Shown here piece by piece: positions 5,538-7,968 of a stretch of DNA of 7,968 bases. The notes under the pieces were generated by a model, which was not told the DNA's origin, ran no database searches, and saw nothing but the letters and a program-made list of their open reading frames with translations. The position numbers and the translations under genes were made by a program. The stretch is from JAAYZK01 sp964535025 (lineage in GTDB: Bacteria > Planctomycetota > Phycisphaerae > SM23-33 > FEN-1343). The first letter of the stretch is position 1, and every line of letters starts with the position of its first letter. Location of the stretch: NCBI GenBank assembly GCA_964535025.1, contig CAZHRW010000170.1, positions 1-7,968 on the forward strand, in the 5' to 3' direction.

Positions 5538-7292
5538 ATGAAGACCGCGGCCGTCCTTGCACTCAGCGTCCTCCTGCTCGGCGGCGCCGCCGCGGCGGCG
5601 ACGACGACGCAGCTCACCCAGTTCGGGATCACCTGGACCTTCGACGCGCCCGTCGAGTACGGGCAGTTCGCCAACGGCGACTGGTGGGTCGTCGGCCCCG
5701 TGCGGATCGTCGGGATCGACCCGCCGTCGACGACCGTCGACGGGCGGACCCGACACGGGTCGATGATCAACCCGTCGACCACGTCCATGACCCAGGGCTA
5801 CGACAGCGCGATGTACGCCCAGTACGGCCCGGCCTACTCGGCGTCGCTGAACGTCGCGCTGGGCGTCTCGCCGGCCAGTCCGCTGACCGTGCAAGGCGGC
5901 TCGTCGCTGATCTCCTCGATCAGCCTCGACGAGGCCGGCCTGCGGCCCCAGTTGAAGACCGCGGCGATCCTGACGGTGCTCGACGCGCCCGCCCCGGACG
6001 GCAGCTTCCGCCCGCCATACTTCGGCGCCGATAAGACCCTTCGCTACAACGTCGACCAGCTCGACACCAACCGGCTGCCGCGCCTGGCCCCTGTGGGCGG
6101 CACGCCCGACCTGGCGACCGTGGCCGGCCGCTTCCGCCGGCCGTGGCTGGAGCACGTGCTCAGTTGGACCGGCCGGTACTGCCACCCCGCCGACAACATG
6201 CCCGACTACGGCGAGGCCATGGCCCTCCAGATCGGCGACGCCGTCCTCTCGCTGTGCCTGGACTACACCGACGCCGAGAAGGAAACGCTCCTGATCCGCC
6301 TCGTCCAGTACGGCATCGACCTGTACGCCATCGCCGACGGCGGCGGCGTGTGGGAGGACCTCGGCGGCCACATGCACGGCCGGAAGCTGCCGATCCTCCT
6401 GGCCGGCCGGGTCCTCGGCGACGCCGACATGCTGGCGATCGGCTCGACGATGCCCCTGCGCTTCCAGGAGGACCGCCAGACGTGGATCGTCACCCAATAT
6501 GACGTCGGCCGCCCGCTCTACCACGCCGACGGCCGTCCGCGCGAGGAATACATCCAGGCCGACGTGGGCATCCCCGAGTGGGGCGAGCAGCACACCAAGC
6601 AGCCCGCCCGCGACGGCCGCAACTGGGACGCGTACTACCGCGTGATCGTCGGCCACTCCATCCTCGGCCACGTCCTGGCCGCGAACATCCTCGACCTGCG
6701 CGACGCATGGCAGTGGGAGCCGCTGTTCGGCTACGTCGATCGCTACTGGAGCATCGAGGGGACCCGCACGAGCGGCACGCACCTGATCCCGACGTTCCAC
6801 AAGAACATGTGGAACGCCTATCGCGACACGGTCCACATCCCCGTCCAGGCCGAGGCCGGGCCGGACCAGACCCTCATCGACGCCGACGGCGACGGGGTCG
6901 AGCTGGTCGTCCTCGACGCCACCGGCTCGTCGTCGCCGGGCGGGACGATCACCGGCTACCTCTGGCGGAACGGCGTCACGCTCCTGGGCGTCGAGGCCGT
7001 CCAGTACGCGGCCCTGCCGGTCGGTACGCACACGATCACGCTCGAAGTGACCGACGCCAACGGCAGCAGCGCCACCGATACGGTCACCATTACGATTCGC
7101 GCGGCTGCCGCGCCCGGTGACGCCGACGGGGACGGCGACGTCGACCTCGACGATTTCGCCATCCTCAAGACCCACTTCGGCACCACCGGCGGCGCCACCG
7201 GGGCCATGGGCGACTTCGACGGCGACGGCGACGTCGACCTCGACGATTTCGCGATCCTCAAGCAGCACTTCGGCACCGCGGCGGGCCGATGA
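5538..7292 (+). CDS. Exported paralogue with one PKD-like repeat and a dockerin-like C-terminus
   Basis: 584 residues. Residues 1-21 are a signal peptide with an Ala/Leu-rich core and AAA cleavage region. Residues about 25-430 are the same unassigned domain as in the preceding gene, with FGITWTFD, NGDWWVVGP, GSMINP, QGYDS, FRPPY, RPWLEHV (from 201) and GRKLPILLAG (from 281). It lacks an insertion of roughly 30 residues after the first GP motif. The regions following GRK differ most, including the EWGEQH and NWDAYY stretches, which may mean different substrates. One PKD-like repeat (438-520) and the dockerin-like Ca-loop pair (527-579) follow. ATG 5538 has AGGAG (5523-5527) overlapping the upstream TAG, ten bases before it, so translation may be coupled. 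Role is probably outside the cell or on its surface. Catalytic activity is not shown by any motif I know. Confidence 0.88.
   Translation: MKTAAVLALSVLLLGGAAAAATTTQLTQFGITWTFDAPVEYGQFANGDWWVVGPVRIVGIDPPSTTVDGRTRHGSMINPSTTSMTQGYDSAMYAQYGPAYSASLNVALGVSPASPLTVQGGSSLISSISLDEAGLRPQLKTAAILTVLDAPAPDGSFRPPYFGADKTLRYNVDQLDTNRLPRLAPVGGTPDLATVAGRFRRPWLEHVLSWTGRYCHPADNMPDYGEAMALQIGDAVLSLCLDYTDAEKETLLIRLVQYGIDLYAIADGGGVWEDLGGHMHGRKLPILLAGRVLGDADMLAIGSTMPLRFQEDRQTWIVTQYDVGRPLYHADGRPREEYIQADVGIPEWGEQHTKQPARDGRNWDAYYRVIVGHSILGHVLAANILDLRDAWQWEPLFGYVDRYWSIEGTRTSGTHLIPTFHKNMWNAYRDTVHIPVQAEAGPDQTLIDADGDGVELVVLDATGSSSPGGTITGYLWRNGVTLLGVEAVQYAALPVGTHTITLEVTDANGSSATDTVTITIRAAAAPGDADGDGDVDLDDFAILKTHFGTTGGATGAMGDFDGDGDVDLDDFAILKQHFGTAAGR
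6849..7097 (+). repeat. PKD-like repeat of the second exported protein
   Basis: Encodes 83 residues starting AEAGPDQTLID. The opening and closing strands resemble repeat 2 of the preceding gene. The centre (GTITGYLWRNG, TLLG, AVQ, ALP, HTITLEV) resembles repeat 1. The unit therefore looks mosaic. Confidence 0.75.
7134..7274 (+). repeat. Dockerin-coding direct repeat, copy 2
   Basis: Partner of 5378-5518 at a constant offset of 1756 bases, with six differences. The upstream PKD units are offset by 1759 bases, so the linkers differ by one codon. Within each copy the two calcium loops also resemble one another (GACGGCGACGTCGACCTCGA occurs in both halves). Confidence 0.9.
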
Positions 7293-7332
7293 GCCGCCCC
7301 TGCGTCTGCCCCGCCGTTCCGTGAGGCCGTCC

Positions 7333-7968
7333 ATGAACCCGATCATCGTCGTCCGCCACGCTCAACCCGACGACCGGGACGTCCCGATCGCCGGCCACTG
7401 GGTCGACGTCGCCCTCAGCGACCTCGGCCGCCGCCAGGCCGCGGCCGTCGCACGGCGGCTCCGGCGCGAGCTGGACGGCCGCCGGTGCCGCGTGTGGTCG
7501 AGCGACCTGCGACGCGCCGCCCAGACCGCCGAGGCGATCGGCCGTACCCTCGACGTCCCCGTCGACACCACGCCCGAGCTGCGGGAATATCACGGCGGCC
7601 TGGCGCCCGAGGTGACCGAGGCCGAGCTCCGCCGCTACGCCGCGGCCGACTCGCCCGTCACCGACGACCTGCTCGCCCATCGCGACGCCGAGCCCTGGAC
7701 GGCCTTCTTCGGCCGCGTCGCCGCGTGCATGGACCGCCTCGCCGCCGCCGACGACGACCGCCTGCTCATCATCGTCGCCCACTACGGCACCAACAGTTGC
7801 ATCGTCCACTGGTGGCTCGCGCTCGGCCTGACCGACGACGGCGACACGCCGCTGTCGTTCGAGACCGCCCTGGCCAGCCTGACCGTCCTGGGCACGCGCC
7901 CCGGCGGCAAACGCTCCCTCATCCGCCTCAACGACACCGCCCACCTCCAGGCCGACGGCCTCGAAACC
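7333..7968 (+). CDS. Histidine phosphatase superfamily protein (phosphoglycerate mutase-like), 3' end outside the window
   Basis: Open for 212 codons to the last base, with no stop. VVRHAQP gives the catalytic His9 after Arg8. Next come ALSDLGRRQA, then SSDLRRAAQTAEAIG (Arg60/61 pocket), the acidic ELREY (Glu82/Glu85) and the second histidine in VAHYG (His150). This is the order expected of the branch that forms a phospho-histidine intermediate. RHAQ in place of the commoner RHGE, and HYGTN in place of HGG, are variations also seen in less-studied members, so the substrate cannot be named. The near-C-terminal LNDTAHL string suggests that only a few codons are missing. GTGAGG (7321-7326) lies six bases before the ATG. 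It follows the exported paralogue by 40 bases on the same strand and may share its transcript. There is no signal peptide, so it is cytosolic. Confidence 0.88.
   Translation, partial: MNPIIVVRHAQPDDRDVPIAGHWVDVALSDLGRRQAAAVARRLRRELDGRRCRVWSSDLRRAAQTAEAIGRTLDVPVDTTPELREYHGGLAPEVTEAELRRYAAADSPVTDDLLAHRDAEPWTAFFGRVAACMDRLAAADDDRLLIIVAHYGTNSCIVHWWLALGLTDDGDTPLSFETALASLTVLGTRPGGKRSLIRLNDTAHLQADGLET

Noticed and set aside
3188..5788. Minus-strand open frame of 866 codons antisense to the first exported protein
   Set aside because: It lies opposite a gene with signal peptide, domains and ribosome site. Its Val/Gly/Asp/Arg/His-rich product, with runs such as VEVDVAVAVEV, is the mirror of the dockerin codons. 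Long antisense frames are expected at this GC content.
5502..7346. Minus-strand open frame of 614 codons antisense to the second exported protein
   Set aside because: Same reasoning: a low-complexity composition opposite a clearly real gene. Its resemblance to the other antisense frame only reflects the paralogous sense genes.
7258..7944. Minus-strand open frame of 228 codons at the right end
   Set aside because: It is the shadow of the plus-strand histidine phosphatase, whose catalytic motifs are in order.

Overview
This is a high-GC bacterial window. The best guess at lineage is Planctomycetota (Phycisphaerae-like or a related uncultured line). The reasons are two exported proteins ending in PKD-like domains plus a dockerin type I-like Ca-loop pair, strong GC bias at third codon positions, and an intergenic region full of 'CACAAAG...' and 'GCACGAAATCCGAAAC' palindromic repeats of the sort I associate with planctomycete genomes. 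The taxonomic call is an inference.

Layout. Positions 1-1043 hold no convincing protein gene. They contain two imperfect palindromic repeat elements (about 1-255 and 277-390), then a strong candidate small RNA gene on the minus strand (about 620 down to 473) with its own -35/-10 promoter and a textbook intrinsic terminator. After that come a cluster of short perfect palindromes (748-795), a possible extended -10 promoter and a hairpin-rich leader for the next gene. purD (1044-2312, +) encodes phosphoribosylamine-glycine ligase of purine synthesis. It ends stop-to-stop against a minus-strand pair: a YacP/Rae1-like NYN-domain putative ribonuclease (2665-3159) followed 10 bases later by a PilZ-domain protein (2313-2654).

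From a promoter near 3251, a plus-strand run of three genes reads rightward. Two are tandem paralogues for exported proteins (3341-5524 and 5538-7292). They share a large N-terminal domain I cannot assign, followed by two PKD-like repeats in the first and one in the second, and a C-terminal dockerin-like module. The third is a histidine phosphatase (7333 to the window edge), which runs off the end without a stop.

Functionally, purD, NYN and PilZ look like ordinary chromosomal genes. The paralogous exported pair looks like a duplicated extracellular or surface system, possibly carbohydrate-related, though the sequence alone does not prove that. The most interesting items are the C-rich-loop small RNA candidate next to purD and the tandem unknown exported family with mosaic PKD repeats and a near-identical 141-bp dockerin-coding segment.
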